Below, one piece after another: positions 45,318-57,253 of a stretch of DNA of 64,000 bases. Below the pieces are notes generated by a model. It was not told the origin of the DNA and did not search any database. It saw only the letters and a list, made by a program, of their open reading frames with translations. Origin of the DNA: Pelobates cultripes (Eukaryota > Chordata > Amphibia > Anura > Pelobatidae); assembly GCA_933207985.1 (NCBI GenBank), contig OW240916.1:270065161-270129160 (forward strand), read 5' to 3'. Within the stretch, counting starts at the first letter, position 1. The number at the start of each line of letters is the position of its first letter. The translations under genes and the position numbers were made by a program.

Positions 45318-46918
45318 TTGATGGACCTGGGTCCATCAACACTGATCACTTCCTGCATTGAGAGATGGAAGCTCCTGGAGTTCGTTTCTGTTTGCTTTCC
45401 TAAACCTTGCTGTCTAGCACCTCAAGTAAGTTGTCATATTGTTACCAAATAATGGGAGGTGGGGAGACCCAGGGCACTCTGGCACCATAACTATTACAGT
45501 GCACCTTTAATAAAAAAAGAAAATGATTCACCCCTTCAACCAATTGCGCTGTACTTGTAAACTTATTTACTATATAAAGAAGTAATACCAAACAAATGTG
45601 GAACAACATGCCAAAAATGCTTACAAAAGTTTGCTAAGAGCATTTCACTCATAAAAATTACTTTTATTATTTTTATTCCTTTTATAGAAGCAAAATATTG
45701 TTTTAAACAATCTTTGGAATTTTGAGAGAAAACTGAAGGGCCTGATTTATTATAGCCGACATGGAATTGTTCATGGAATTTAATGTACCCAGTAAATGTT
45801 CCTTCCATAGATGTCAACAACAGAAAATAAACATGCATTTTTAAGGTGTTGCACATAGAGCAAACCTTGAAATGTCACCTCCAGTGTGGTTCGGACTCCT
45901 TTCTAAGATTTATTAAAGGGATACTTCAGATCCATAAAGCACTTGAGCTTGCTGAAGTGCTTCTGAGATTAATTTTAATGTCTCTCTTGTCTCAGTTCAT
46001 AAAAGTGTAAATTTCAAGAGTACTTTTATGAATTGATTTAGGAACCCCAGTTATCAAGTGGACAGCCAGGAAGGCTTCCTGATTTACAGGATGCATAAAA
46101 AAACCAAATATCGTTTTGTAACCAAGTGTTCCATTATGAGGTAAGAGACCAAGAGAGTAACAGACTAGAAATGTAACTTTTTTAAAATTATTATTTATTA
46201 TTTATTAGCTTTTGAATATACAAAAATAAACAATTACATATCATCAAGAATACAATATTTACCATCGATATCACCTTGACCATCTCTATGCTATTATTGT
46301 CCAAGTCAAAAACCGATATATGTATCTACTTTAAAATCAATAATTTCTGAGACATTAACAAACATTTAAGACAAAACAAAAAAACGATGGTCTCTAACAT
46401 TTTAAACATGCAATGGGCAAAGCAACACATGGTGGCGGATGTTGGGTCACTCTTTCACTGAGGAACTTGAGAACATAGCAACACATACCATCCATTCGGC
46501 AAATGAAAAATCTAGTGGACAAATCCAGAGACTTGTTAAGACTTAAAAGGCAAGAAATTCCTCTGTTAACATCATGGGGTGATTAGAGCTGGTTTTGTCA
46601 GAAAAGTATAGGAGGATGCAGATGAAAAAGAATACTATTTTTTTCAGTCCTAGTCACACTCTAACACAGGTACATAACTCAAAACACATATGATGTTGTT
46701 GAAGAGTGCAGGTTTTTAGGAGTCGCTGCAATTTACCGAGTCCTATGCAGTATGTAATGAGACATAACTTTCTGGCCTGTTGACGGGTATTCTTTGCTTT
46801 GAATGTATGGACAAGAGAAGTCATTAATTTTGTATGTGTAAGAACTGAACAGTAGATAACTCATGCTAAATGTAGGATTATGCCAGAGGCAAAATGTAAG
46901 ATTTATAGCTTGGGTAGG
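45318..46918. other. Mostly unassigned; two T2-like MITE ends
   Basis: GGCACCATAACTATTACAGT followed by GCACCTTTAA at 45,480-45,511 looks like the right end of a T2-type MITE. TTAAAGGGATACTTCAGATCC at 45,912 looks like a left end of a related one. Partners were not found. No coding frame recognised. Confidence 0.4.
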
Positions 46919-46926
46919 CCCTAGAA

Positions 46927-47062
46927 CAGGCATAGGTAACCTTCGACACTGCATATGTTTTGGACTACACGTCCCATGATGCTTTGCCAGCATTATGGGT
47001 GGAAGAGCATTATGGGGGATGTAGTCCACAACATCTGGAGTGCCGAAGGTTGCTTATCCCTG
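46927..47062. mobile_element. 136-bp palindromic hAT MITE with perfect 8-bp target duplication
   Basis: The ends CAGGCATAGGTAACCTTCG and (inverted) CAGGGATAAGCAACCTTCGG are flanked by CCCTAGAA at 46,919-46,926 and 47,063-47,070. The near-palindromic interior holds GGACTACACGTCCCATGATG and its inverse. It is similar in design to, but different in sequence from, the MITE at 26,557. Confidence 0.92.
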
Positions 47063-47202
47063 CCCTAGAAGCTTAAGGCAGGGATAAGGGAATGCTCACC
47101 ATTGGAGCAACTAAATGACCTCCATTTGTCTAAATATAGTTAGGGATTATGGAGAGAGAGCAGATAACTTTTTCCTTTCTTTGCTGATTTGTGCTGTAAA
47201 TA

Positions 47203-47345
47203 TTAACGTTTGTGCCAGTTTCATTTTGGAAATATTACGCATCAAATTTGACCAAACTCGGAAAATCAGTGTGCACTCTACATTAGTTAGTTGTGCTGCA
47301 TTTGCTGTATTAAAATATGTACTTTATTTTTTTAGTTATAACAGT
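47203..47345 (+). repeat. Direct repeat, copy 1 of a 143-bp duplicated unit
   Basis: From TTAACGTTTGTGCCAGTTTC to TTAGTTATAACAGT the sequence recurs at 48,786-48,928 with about two mismatches. The function is unknown. Confidence 0.85.
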
Positions 47346-47504
47346 GTTCCCATAGTACAGTCACTCTATGGTGGTATGCTCAAAACTTTATATCTGAGCA
47401 TGAAATGAGCCCAAATGGTCGGTCATACCGGTAAAGTCTATAAGATAAGCTTGTAAAGTTTTAATTTTCTGCACCAGAGCCGGCTGGGTATTTCGTGCTA
47501 CACA

Positions 47505-47720
47505 TGTGCTGTTTTACACACACCTACACAAACATACACACTGACACTCACAACTACACACGCAGATACACACTGACACTCACAGATACACATACCTGCA
47601 CATACACACGGTGGCACACACAGATACACATATATACACACAGACACACTCACACACAGATTTACACATACACACAATGGCACACATACCTATACAGACA
47701 CACACACAAACAAAGATAAA
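47505..47720. repeat. ACACAC-rich minisatellite
   Basis: Units around CACACTGACACTCACAGATA, probably the core of another hAT-like element whose right end is at 48,455-48,536. Confidence 0.7.
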
Positions 47721-47725
47721 ACACA

Positions 47726-48312
47726 TACAAATCCTGCGCTCTCTCCTTAATCCCTATGTATATTTAGACAAATGGAGGTCATTTAGTTGCTCCAATGGCC
47801 ATTGGAGGGAACGCCCGCCTGCCAACGTCAAGGCAGACCCCCCTAAGCGGGTCCTAACACTGACATTTCAGCCTGCTTCCTTGAGCTTCTGGCAAAGATA
47901 TCTCTAATGAGACAGAGAGGGGTATTTTTTATATACACCCCCATATACTTATTAACCCTTAATAGGGAACACATGGGATGGGCAGCAGCATTGTAACAAG
48001 GCTGTGTGATACAAAGTAAATACAAATACAAAAAGATAAGTCCTGTGCTCACTCCCATCACTACTGGGCCAGCAGCAATGACTACAGTACACATCAGCCC
48101 CAATATATAGTAAAAACCAAAGAAAAGAAAAAGTTACCTGCGCTCTCTCCTTAATCCCTATGTATATTTAGACAAATAGAGGTCATTTAGTTGCTCCAAT
48201 TGCCACAGGAGGGAATGCTCACCATTGGAGCAACTAAATGACCTCCATTTGTCTAAATATACATAGGGATTAAGGAGAGAGCGCAGATAACTTTTTACTT
48301 TCTTTGGTTTTT
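47726..48312. repeat. Dispersed repeat with a terminal foldback
   Basis: GCGCTCTCTCCTTAATCCC starts the unit. A middle part, including CATGGGATGGGCAGCAGCAT, also occurs in inverted orientation at 51,745-52,200. The end is an inverted repeat with arms of about 90 bp (48,110-48,201 and 48,222-48,312), reading AATCCCTATGTATATTTAGA and inverse. A partial further copy is at 47,085-47,180. The class is unknown; arms end in TTTGGTTTTTAC. Confidence 0.7.
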
Positions 48313-48454
48313 ACATACACCTATATACACACAAAGATACAAACATACACATGCTGGCACACAGATGCAGACATATATACAAATACATTGGCGCACACAC
48401 ACACAGATACACATACCTAAACATACACTCTGACACAAGAATTGCAGTTGACAC

Positions 48455-48536
48455 CCCCCCCATGCTTCTATATCTTGTGGTGGCAGGGAGATTAATTCCT
48501 GGGGCTGGCTTGCCCCCCCTTCTGGATCCGCCACTG
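48455..48536. mobile_element. Right end of a hAT-like element
   Basis: On the minus strand it starts CAGTGGCGGATCCAGAAGGG, a typical hAT terminus. A candidate left end, CAGAGCCGGCTGGGTA, lies at 47,476, but the flanks TTCTGCAC and CATCCCAT do not match. The element is therefore incomplete or unresolved. Confidence 0.45.
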
Positions 48537-48785
48537 CATCCCATTTTTTTAAAATGGGAATAATAGCAAAATTAATGATTGGGGGGGATTAGTTTTAGAA
48601 ATATTAAGCATAGTATATGATCAAACTCTGCCCACTTTCTGCCACACATTATTAATTTTTTTAATAACAAATATACCATTTATTTGCATAGATTTGGGCT
48701 GCAAAAATTATTGTTTGTGTCAGTTTGGTTTTACATATGTGCTGGTTTGGTTTTGGAAATATTGAACAATATATTTGATTGAACC

Positions 48786-48928
48786 TTAACGTTTGTGCCA
48801 GTTTCATTTTGGAAATATTACGCATCAAATTTGACCAAACTCAGAAAATCAGTGTGCACTCTACATTAGTTAGTTGTGCTGCATTTGCTGTATTATAATA
48901 TGTACTTTATTTTTTTAGTTATAACAGT
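48786..48928 (+). repeat. Direct repeat, copy 2 of the 143-bp unit
   Basis: Partner of 47,203-47,345. Immediately upstream (48,690-48,785) are two more diverged versions of its first 60-90 bases (TTTGTGTCAGTTTGGTTTT), suggesting local tandem duplication. Confidence 0.85.
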
Positions 48929-49633
48929 TTTTCTTTCAGGGGATATTATGTAATCCAGCACCCATTATGACACAGGTTTTGCCCCAAATCTGACACATTG
49001 CTTAACATAGCAGTCCTTAGAGGATGGAGAGAGGGGCGACAAAATAAGCTTTTAAATAAGCACTTAAATTGGAATATAAATCAGTATAAAAAGGGACATG
49101 AAAGTATCAATTGGAAATAACGATATGATGCTATTTGTCATCATCTTAACATACTTTCATTACTAGAGTTGCCTATTCCATAATAAATTTAAAAAACAGT
49201 GTGGTAAAACATGTCTGTTTCCCTCAGTGGGAAGATTATATTTTACAGAAGCTAAAGCACATATCTGTAAAAAAAAACACATTTTAAACCAAGACTATAT
49301 TATAGAAACAAATAGCCATTAATGGTGTCAAATAAAAAAAATGCATTTTATTAATGATTACCAATGATGATAGATGACTACTTGTTTAAGAACTTATACT
49401 ATTATTATTTCAATGTTTCAACCTTTAAAACTAGGTCAACAATAGATGTATAGGTATGTGTACGGGGTGTGTAGGGTATGCCTGAGCACACCCTCATCAC
49501 CTTCATACTCAAAAAATACTGCTCCAAGGGGACACAATGCCACTCTCAAAATGATCCCCCTGACTGGCCATGACAACTCTGTGCAGTCAAGTCAGGGAGC
49601 GCTCCATCACTCAACAAAATTAGATATTAGTCC
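48929..49633. other. Unassigned AT-rich stretch
   Basis: No recognised element or frame. Confidence 0.4.
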
Positions 49634-49729
49634 ATGAAAATGTGAAATAAGACATCAAAAAGCATATCTTACCACAAGCTAATGAAAATGTGAAATAAGA
49701 CATCAAAAAGCATATCTTACCACAAGCTA
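49634..49729 (+). repeat. Perfect 48-bp tandem duplication
   Basis: The unit beginning ATGAAAATGTGAAATAAG occurs twice head to tail without a mismatch, so the duplication is recent (or an assembly effect). Confidence 0.9.
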
Positions 49730-50237
49730 CAAGGCAACAGTTGTGCTGTTAGCAATGTACATTAATAGGAAGACTACAGTGATACTTTTTTTTTCAACCA
49801 ATCAATACAGTTCACCCAGGGCCGCCATCAGGGCATGACAACCGTGACAATTGTTACGGGCCCAGCGGTCCTGGGGGGCCTGGCCGCCCGGGCCCCACGT
49901 ATATCAGTGGAACTGCCGCCGGTGCATCTGCACCGGGGCCCACACGCTGATGGGGCCCATCAGGTGGCCCAAGCATTTAGGGCCACCCAATGAGCCCTAT
50001 TATCTTCAGGGGCTCGATTAGCGCTGTATTAGCGTGACCGGGCCCCTTTAAAAAAAAAAAAAAATGCAGCTGGAATCAAGTGCTGCTGGGAGGAAGTGAC
50101 GTCCGGTCACTTCCTCCCACTTTACTCCGCGTGGGAAGGAGGAGAGAAAGGCCATGAGGAGAGGCAGCCGACTCACATCATCCTCAGCCACCCTCCTGCG
50201 ACGAAATGGTAAGGAAGAGAGGAGGGTGGCTGAAAAT

Positions 50238-50747
50238 GAGGTGTGTGTATGTATGCCAGTGTATGTATGCCAGTGTATGTGTGAATGTATGCCAGTGCGT
50301 GTGTGTATGTATGCCAGTGTATGAATGCCAGTGTATGTGTGTATGCCTATGTATGTATGCCAGTGTATCTGTGTATGTATGCCAGTGTATGTGTGTATGT
50401 ATGCCTGTGTATGTATGCCAGTGTGTGTATGTATGCCAGTGTATCTGTGTATGTATGCCAGTGTATGTGTGTATGTATGCCAGTGTATCTGTGTATGTAT
50501 GCCAGTGTGTATATGCCAGTGTATGTGTGTATGTATGCCAGTGCGTGTATGCCAGTGTGTGTTTGTATGCCAGTGTATGTGTGTATGTATGCCAGTGTAT
50601 GTGTGTATGCCAGTGTGTGTGTGTATGCCAGTGTGTGTGTGTATGTATGCCAGTGTGTGTATGCCAGTGTATGTATGCCAGTGTGTGTGTGTATGCCAGT
50701 GTGTGTGTATGTATGCCAGTGTATGTGTGTATGCCAGTATATATATA
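50238..50747. repeat. TGTGTATGTATGCCAGTGTA minisatellite, block 1
   Basis: About 28 irregular units of 14-22 bp. Frames of 140-244 codons on both strands are artefacts of the repeat. Confidence 0.9.
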
Positions 50748-51018
50748 TAGAAATGTATTACCATTTGTACAGATGGATACAAAACAAAGCTGGCTATAAA
50801 TCTTCCAAAACGCTATTTATCTGACTGCAACTGAAGGACATTATCTTTTTAAATGATGTTATATTGGTATTCCTGGACCCAGCACGTGATATACCAAAGT
50901 GCCAAGATGCCATGTCTATTGTTTAACTGCTGGAGTTAACCCTGCTGATCATAGGAGGTATCTTTCCGCTTCTCACTCAGAGAAAGCATTGGCTGGTAGG
51001 TTATTTCGGAGACTGTAA
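50748..51018. other. 270-bp non-repetitive insert in the minisatellite
   Basis: From TATATATATAGAAATGTATT to GGAGACTGTAAATATG the sequence is unlike the array on either side. No terminal repeats, poly(A) or duplication were recognised. Confidence 0.5.
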
Positions 51019-51209
51019 ATATGTATGTATGCCAGTGTATATATGTATGCCAGTGTATGTGTGTATGCCAGCGTATGTGTTCATGCCAGTGTATACATGT
51101 GTGTATGCCAGTGTATGTATGTATGCCAGTGTGTGTCTGTATGCCAGTGTGTGTCTGTATGTATGTATGTAAGCATGCCAGTGTGTGTCTGTATGTTTGT
51201 ATGCCAGTG

Positions 51210-51247
<38 letters not shown>

Positions 51248-51410
51248 CCTGTCAGTATGTATGTATGTGTTTATATATCAGTATGCAGTATGTGTATGTA
51301 TATGTATGTTTGTCAGTATGTATGTCTGCATGTATATGTGTGTGTGTGTCAGTATCTCCCTATGCATGTGTGTATGTCTGTTTCAGTATTTATATCTGTT
51401 AGTGTGTGTG
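51019..51410. repeat. TGTGTATGTATGCCAGTGTA minisatellite, block 2
   Basis: Same unit as block 1, decaying rightwards into TCAGTATGTATG units. Confidence 0.85.
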
Positions 51411-51744
51411 TATTCCTGTGGGCGGGATTTGGAGGCGGGCCCTGTGGGCGGGCTTGAAGGGGGGCCCAGAACTTGAGCTGTGTTAGGGGCCCCAAAATTT
51501 CTGATGGTGGCCCTGAGTTCACCTAAAAATGAAATTTTGTGACACACAACTGAATAAAGTTACAATGCTGATAGCACAAATGAAAGACCTAGAAAAATTA
51601 CCTGTAAAAACATGTAAAATACCAGCATACAGCATATGTAATTTAAAGGTACGTTAGTGGTGAAAAGAAGACATTGCTTATATTACATAACAATTTTACA
51701 AAAACATTGGGGAAAGCTAAAGCACATACTTCAACACATCTTAA

Positions 51745-52200
51745 AATATAAAAATGCATAGGAATTTGGGAAGAGTGTAGGTAACTTTTTTTCTTTGGTT
51801 TTTACTGTGGTCATTGCTGCCTCCCAGGAGTGATGGGGGTTTGAGTGCAGGAGTTGGTTTTTTTGTATTTGTGTTCATTTTTGTATCACAAAGCTATGTT
51901 ACAATGCTGCCACCAATCCCATGTGTTCCTTATTAGGGGTTAATAAGCATGTAGGGGTGTATATATAAAAATTTTTTTTTAAAAATATCCCTTTCTGTCT
52001 CATTAGAGATATATTTGCCAGAAGTTCAAGGAAGCAAGGTGAAAGGTTAGTGTAGGACCCACCTGAGAGATTTGCCTTGACGTGGCAGGTGGGCTAAAGT
52101 CTCTCATGGCCATTGGAGAAACTAAATAACCTCCATTTGTTTAAATATGCATAGGGATTTGGGAAGAGCACATGTAACTTTTTTTCTTTGGTTTTTACAA
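51745..52200. repeat. Inverted copy of the 47,726-48,312 dispersed repeat
   Basis: It reads TTTGGTTTTTACTGTGGTCA, then CCATGTGTTCCTTATTAGGG and GCCATTGGAGAAACTAAATA, and ends with a second TTTGGTTTTTAC. The same end motif on both sides suggests that the repeat can be tandemly arranged. Confidence 0.7.
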
Positions 52201-52260
52201 CAGCTTAAAATATAGATTATAAATAATCATTAATATTTTTAAAAAAACAGTCAGAATGGA

Positions 52261-53215
52261 TGTGGCGGAACCTACCGCCAATTCCGCATACTTTGCCCCT
52301 GTTCGTGTGTTTTTCCGTTTGGGAGTTATTATATACGAACGCCATCTATTTGTCTCCCGAACGAGGACCACCCCTGTACCCTATTAGAACATTCACACCA
52401 GCAACTTAGGTGTCAAACTGCAAGTGAAGTAATTAATGAATATAGTCCCTGGGTGGCCTCCATTTCGTATAACAGAATGCCCGTGGTCGTCAAAAGAATG
52501 GCGGCCATCTTGTCTCCCGTGGGCAGCGGCACTTGGTCGTCGAGTGCCTGGAACTCTTTTCGGTTAGGCACTCGTACGAACCTGGTAAAGATTCCCGACC
52601 ACCTACATGAACGATGTTTGTGAGATATGAGCTACCGAACAGGGGGATCATTCCTACCCTGAAACAAGAGATTCCCTTGCATGGTATTCGTACAGGAACA
52701 CACGAATAGAGACCGGCCAAGGAACCTATTTCCCTGGAACTGTTTTGGGTTAGTGCCTCGTGTCCAGCCAATCAAACCTTTACCCCGCTGGCATCCAGTT
52801 TCACCGAACTGATCTGAGTGATCTTTGGATAGGTTATACACTCAGATCAGGGCTATCCAAGGATATGACTTTTGTGGGGTTCCTAGTTATGGTGAGGGCA
52901 CTTTTGGGGTACTGCATATTTTTTATGGATTTTCTGTACCTGAGAGATAATTGAATTATATGTTTTTCCTCACACAATTATCTCTCAGACACAGAGGATC
53001 TTGGGATTGAAACCCCTGTTGTATTGTATTGGAGACCCCATGTAGGGGTCTGTGCATAAAAGCCGTGTGTCGCCAGTATAAAATTAATTGATTCCCAGAA
53101 CTATGTTTCATCTGATTACTAGGGGAATGGATGTCAGTGTATTCTAATGGTTCCAGAGTGGCTGAAGGAAGGAATTAGCAGAGGTAACCAGTCGGGTTAT
53201 CCGTGGTGCACTTCA
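52261..53215 (+). repeat. Solo LTR, 955 bp, of a Gmr1-like family, with perfect 5-bp duplication
   Basis: It starts TGTGGCGGAACC and ends GTGCACTTCA, flanked by ATGGA at 52,256-52,260 and 53,216-53,220. It shares the layout of the 6,329 LTRs: a GATCTGAGTGATC...CACTCAGATC hairpin (52,812-52,848), GGCTATCCAAGG, an AGAGATAATTG stem with its inverse (52,941-52,987) and a CATAAAAGC TATA-like box at about 53,055. Primary sequence differs widely from the other LTRs. Confidence 0.9.
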
Positions 53216-53793
53216 ATGGATATTTAAAATGCACACACGCGACACTGATCAGCCAGCCTGGTTTCATGTTCTTGCAATTTTGTAGACAGGTAATCAATAT
53301 GTGGCATAGGAAAGGTTTCTGTCACAGTAAAGTCACTAGGTCTCTCATTGTATACACAAAAAATGTGTTTTCCAATTTTTTGTCACTCTGTGCTGAGATA
53401 GCTTAATGACATCCAGGAAAGAAACACCTACAATTCAGTTTAAACAAATAGCCTGTAGGCTTCCTTCATGACACTGTACCCCAATGGAAGAGTACCCTTT
53501 GTTATTGTGGAGTACACAGCTGTAGAGGAACATAAACAGATAACTACGTGAGAATTCCGTAAGTTTTGTTGGAATCATATTACTCTGTGTACTAGACAAA
53601 TTACAACAAGTTCACTACTGTTGCCAAGCCAAAATGGAGAGATGTTTAAAATCAAGTTTATACTTCTTAAGTCTTACAGGAATTTGGCACCAACATGTAC
53701 AGTGGCTGACTGCAGCACTTACTCATGTCATACCTAGATAGAATTTTCTATCCACTCTCTAGTTCTCTCTCTGGTAACCAATGGCAAGCTAAC

Positions 53794-54518
53794 TGTCACA
53801 TCCTGCTCTGTTCTGCAGAGATGTCTGGCCTTGGCATCTGGTATCCAGTACTCTTTTTACAATTCTTGTTTAGTTTTCTTGTTTTTTCTGGTTTTCTATT
53901 ACATGTCTGGTTTTCTTTATGCTGGGTTTTCTGGGTTTATTCCTGTATTCCGTTCCTGGAATTCCCAGTCTCTTAGATTCCTTTAAAGGTTTGTTTTATG
54001 TTGCCACACCCGTTCCTTTTCCATGAATCCTTTTATTTCATTTGGTTCCTGCAGGCAGTTGTTTCAAGTCCTCTGCCCTTTCTTGCAGGTAAGTGATGTG
54101 TGTGTTTTATTATTTATTTAGTCATGCATATCTAGGTAGATAGGAACCCATTGTAATTGGAGGACTTTAAAGCAGTGGTGGGCTGCATACATCTTGGCCA
54201 TTTATGTATATCTAAATCTCCAATGTTTTACATATATAGTACTTAGTTATGTATCCTCTTGTTTTGCCTTATATCTCTTGTCTTGTTTTATTGTGTCTTG
54301 TATTCCCAGTTCATGTACAGGCCTGTCCTGCCCTCTTCTTGTTTTCCTCATGTCTTGTGTACATGTTCTGGGTTCTGCTTTCTGTCCTGCTCCAGTTCTG
54401 GGTTCTGCTAGTTTTGTCTTGTTTTCTTGTGTGGTGTCTATCCTAGTCTTTCCTTGTTTCTGTACTGGATACACCTGGGCCTACATACATTTTTTATCTG
54501 AATTAAATATCTGTCACA
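53794..54518 (+). repeat. Possible LTR
   Basis: It begins TGTCACATCCTGCTCTG and has TTCTGG/CTTGTT-rich U5-like sequence and AATTAAATATCTGTCACA at the end, similar to frog gypsy LTRs in style. No 5-bp duplication was found and the end is uncertain. A degenerate CACACAGTCA-type repeat follows to 54,680. Confidence 0.35.
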
Positions 54519-55001
54519 CAAAGTCAATGCACCCATCACAAATGTTGCACACAGCCAATACACACATATAATCACACAGTCAATTTATCAATTACAAATA
54601 TTACACACAGTCCACATATAACATACATATCACACACAGTCATCACACCTATCACACACCGACCAAACACATTACATCATACTATTGCGAGATTTATAAC
54701 AGTAGCACTCGGTCATACAAAATACACATCACTCTGTTTTACAGAGCTCTGTGATATGTTAATAGCCACATTACTTGGACATGTATTGTAGTGGAGCTCT
54801 GTAACATACACACTGCACATTGCTGTGAGTTTTAATGTTGTAAAGTTTGATTATAAACCGGTACACAACCCATTGTACTGTGAGGGTTATTTTTTGGTTT
54901 TGTTCTGTGGAACTCACTGATAAATTGATAAACACAGTTTGTTAGTGTGAGTATTTTTACCAAGGAGGTCATATGGAAATCCATAGTAAATGCAAATAGT
55001 A

Positions 55002-55515
55002 CAGTGGGACCTCGGTTTACAAATGCCTCAGTAAACATAATTTTCGGTTTACAAATGAAAATCCATTGAAAATAATGCCTCGGTTTACAAAAAATTTTTC
55101 GCAATACAAGCAAGTTTCCCCAGGATGCATTGCACCTGGGAGGTTAACAGCACCACCCCCTGCATGCTGGAGCCTGTGGGTAGCACGTGGCTTCAAGTGT
55201 GGAGGTGTTGGAGCGGCTTTTGCAGTTTTAGAGCCATTCTGGAAATTGTTTGCAGTTGTTTTGGGACTTTTTGGTGCATTTCTCAAGCTGTGGAAAGGTA
55301 GGGTGCTGAACTTCATCGTTTGCATGTCTTTTATTGTGTGTTCTGCATTGTGGGCTGGATTCCATGCCAGCTCATTTTGACTATTTTCTGACCTCCAGAA
55401 CAGATTAATTGGTTTTCAATGCATTCCTATTGGACACCGCGTTTCGGTTTACACATTTTTTGCAATAAGAAATGTCCCGGAGAACACATTAGATTCGTAC
55501 ACTGAGTTCCCACTG
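55002..55515. mobile_element. 514-bp Tigger/pogo-like MITE
   Basis: Target TA (55,000-55,001 and 55,516-55,517) flanks CAGTGGGACCTCGGTTTAC and, inverted, CAGTGGGAACTCAGTGTACG. CAGTGG..CCTCGGTTTAC is the usual Tigger terminus. Additional CTCGGTTTACAAA copies occur inside the left end, and TTTCGGTTTACAC inside the right. No transposase frame. Confidence 0.85.
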
Positions 55516-55517
55516 TA

Positions 55518-57253
55518 TTATGTGACAGAAGAACATAATACTTATTCTGCCCCTCTATAGTGCTAGGGAGGAAGTCTGGCACTTCTAGCCTGCACCTCTG
55601 TTGGCTGCAGACCAGCCGTCGTGGATTATCACAGCAAAGCTCTGACACTGGCAGGGGCGAGAACCAGATTTCCAACACACACTGGACCACCACAGATCAG
55701 CATGACCCTTCCTGCAAGGTAACAATAGGGATGGGACAATTAATATTTGTTTTTTGTTCTTTTTCAATAATTATTAATTTAATAAAGACCCTAAACAAAC
55801 ACTACACCTCTATATGTGGATGAGGGGTTGTGATCAACCCCATAAAGACTTAGTGGCAGGAGTTTCTGGGTGCCATCCTAATTTCATGGTTTAAAATTAT
55901 TTTCAAACAAATTAACCTTGAAGTTGGCCTTTCAGTAGGAGATGAGTGATGGGCTGAGAGTATCAGACGCCCAATAAATCCTTCTGATATTGTAGAGGCT
56001 GGGAGGGAGGGAAGGGGGGAGGGAGGGAAAGAGGAAGGGAGGAAGGAGTCAATGGAGTTGGAGCAGGGGAACCAGATTTAAGGTAAACCAGTGGAAAATA
56101 GTTTAACCCCTGAAGATAAGCAGGTGGACATAAATTCCTGCCCCACAACAACTTCATTTGCATACTCCTGAATTTACTGAAATCGGTGATTATTGGAAAG
56201 ATTGCAGAGTTGCAAAGTTAACTGTCCCCAAATTAGTAATAGACTAATAAAACTAGCCAATAAATCTCTAAATCTTCTGAAAGACTGAGAGGTGGGGAAA
56301 GGCATAAGATTACGGTACAGCAAGTTTCAAACTAAAATACCATACACCGATTAATGAATTATGTGTGCAAAATATTAAATAATACATATATACAATTAAT
56401 AGAAGTCAGCCTTGATATTTCCATTGTATGTTCATAATGATATCCGGGGGGTCGGATTTATAAATATTTCTTCTATTCCTATAAAGTTTACCAGCCTACA
56501 TGAGCTAAAGCTTGTCAGTTAGCCAGGAAAATATTCATATTTTACACAAAGATTCATTGTTTCAGAGTTGAAAAAGTCAGATTGAAACACAAGCATTATG
56601 TGTATTTCTGCTGCAGATAACGTGTAATTTTTCAAAAAAAAGTGCAAAGAATTTTTTTCAATTTTGGCAAAGGCCTCATCATTTTACAAATAGAGTTTAT
56701 GTTCTGATCTGGTTAGTTACAGAATACAAAATAATATAATATAACAATGAAAACAATACCAATATAACAATAACAAATAAAAATAATTTCCTGTCAATTC
56801 CTTGTAAACTACACTTCTATAAAACATTGAATATCATCTGAAACTAATCTAAACTATTTATTTTTTTCAAGTCATGGTCCATTTTCTTTTAAATATAAAT
56901 GTATCCAGCTACTGACTTCACAATTCAGTTCAGTCCTGGCACAGCCAAGGCATACAATCAATTGGAGGAGGGGAAACCAAATCAGAGCAAAGATGGAACT
57001 GCCCAGTTCCAGGGTATTGCAATGTGGAGTTTTACAATTGTTTACAAATGTTTGTTAAATAGAGAAAAAAAATTATTTAATAATAAAAATCCTGGGCAGG
57101 ACAGTTCACCTTTAAGGAAATGAACAGAATATGGCAAATTAATCCTCCTATCTTCAAGTATTCATTACACTAATATTTTCTTTTTACATATTTATTATAA
57201 GGGTAGTGTACAGTCACAAGCTAGTCTCCCACTTTAGCACTGACATCCACTTC
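55518..57253. other. Unassigned AT-rich stretch
   Basis: It includes a purine/pyrimidine-skewed GGGAGGGAAGG tract at 55,998-56,045. Open frames do not exceed 88 codons and none is recognised. Confidence 0.45.

Larger units (their letters stand above)
49817..51515. mobile_element. hAT-type element with TATGCCAGTG minisatellite core
   Basis: The ends CAGGGCCGCCATCAGGG and (inverted) CAGGGCCACCATCAGAA are flanked by AGTTCACC at 49,809-49,816 and 51,516-51,523, exact. Left-hand GC-rich arms include a GTCACTTCCTCCCA stem like that in 27,536-29,679. The core is a minisatellite in two blocks separated by a 270-bp insert. No transposase frame. Confidence 0.92.

Noticed and set aside
50048..50824. 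Overlapping frames of 141-244 codons (IHTHTGIHT or CVCMPVYVC repeats)
   Set aside because: Translation of the TATGCCAGTG minisatellite; not a repeat protein gene.
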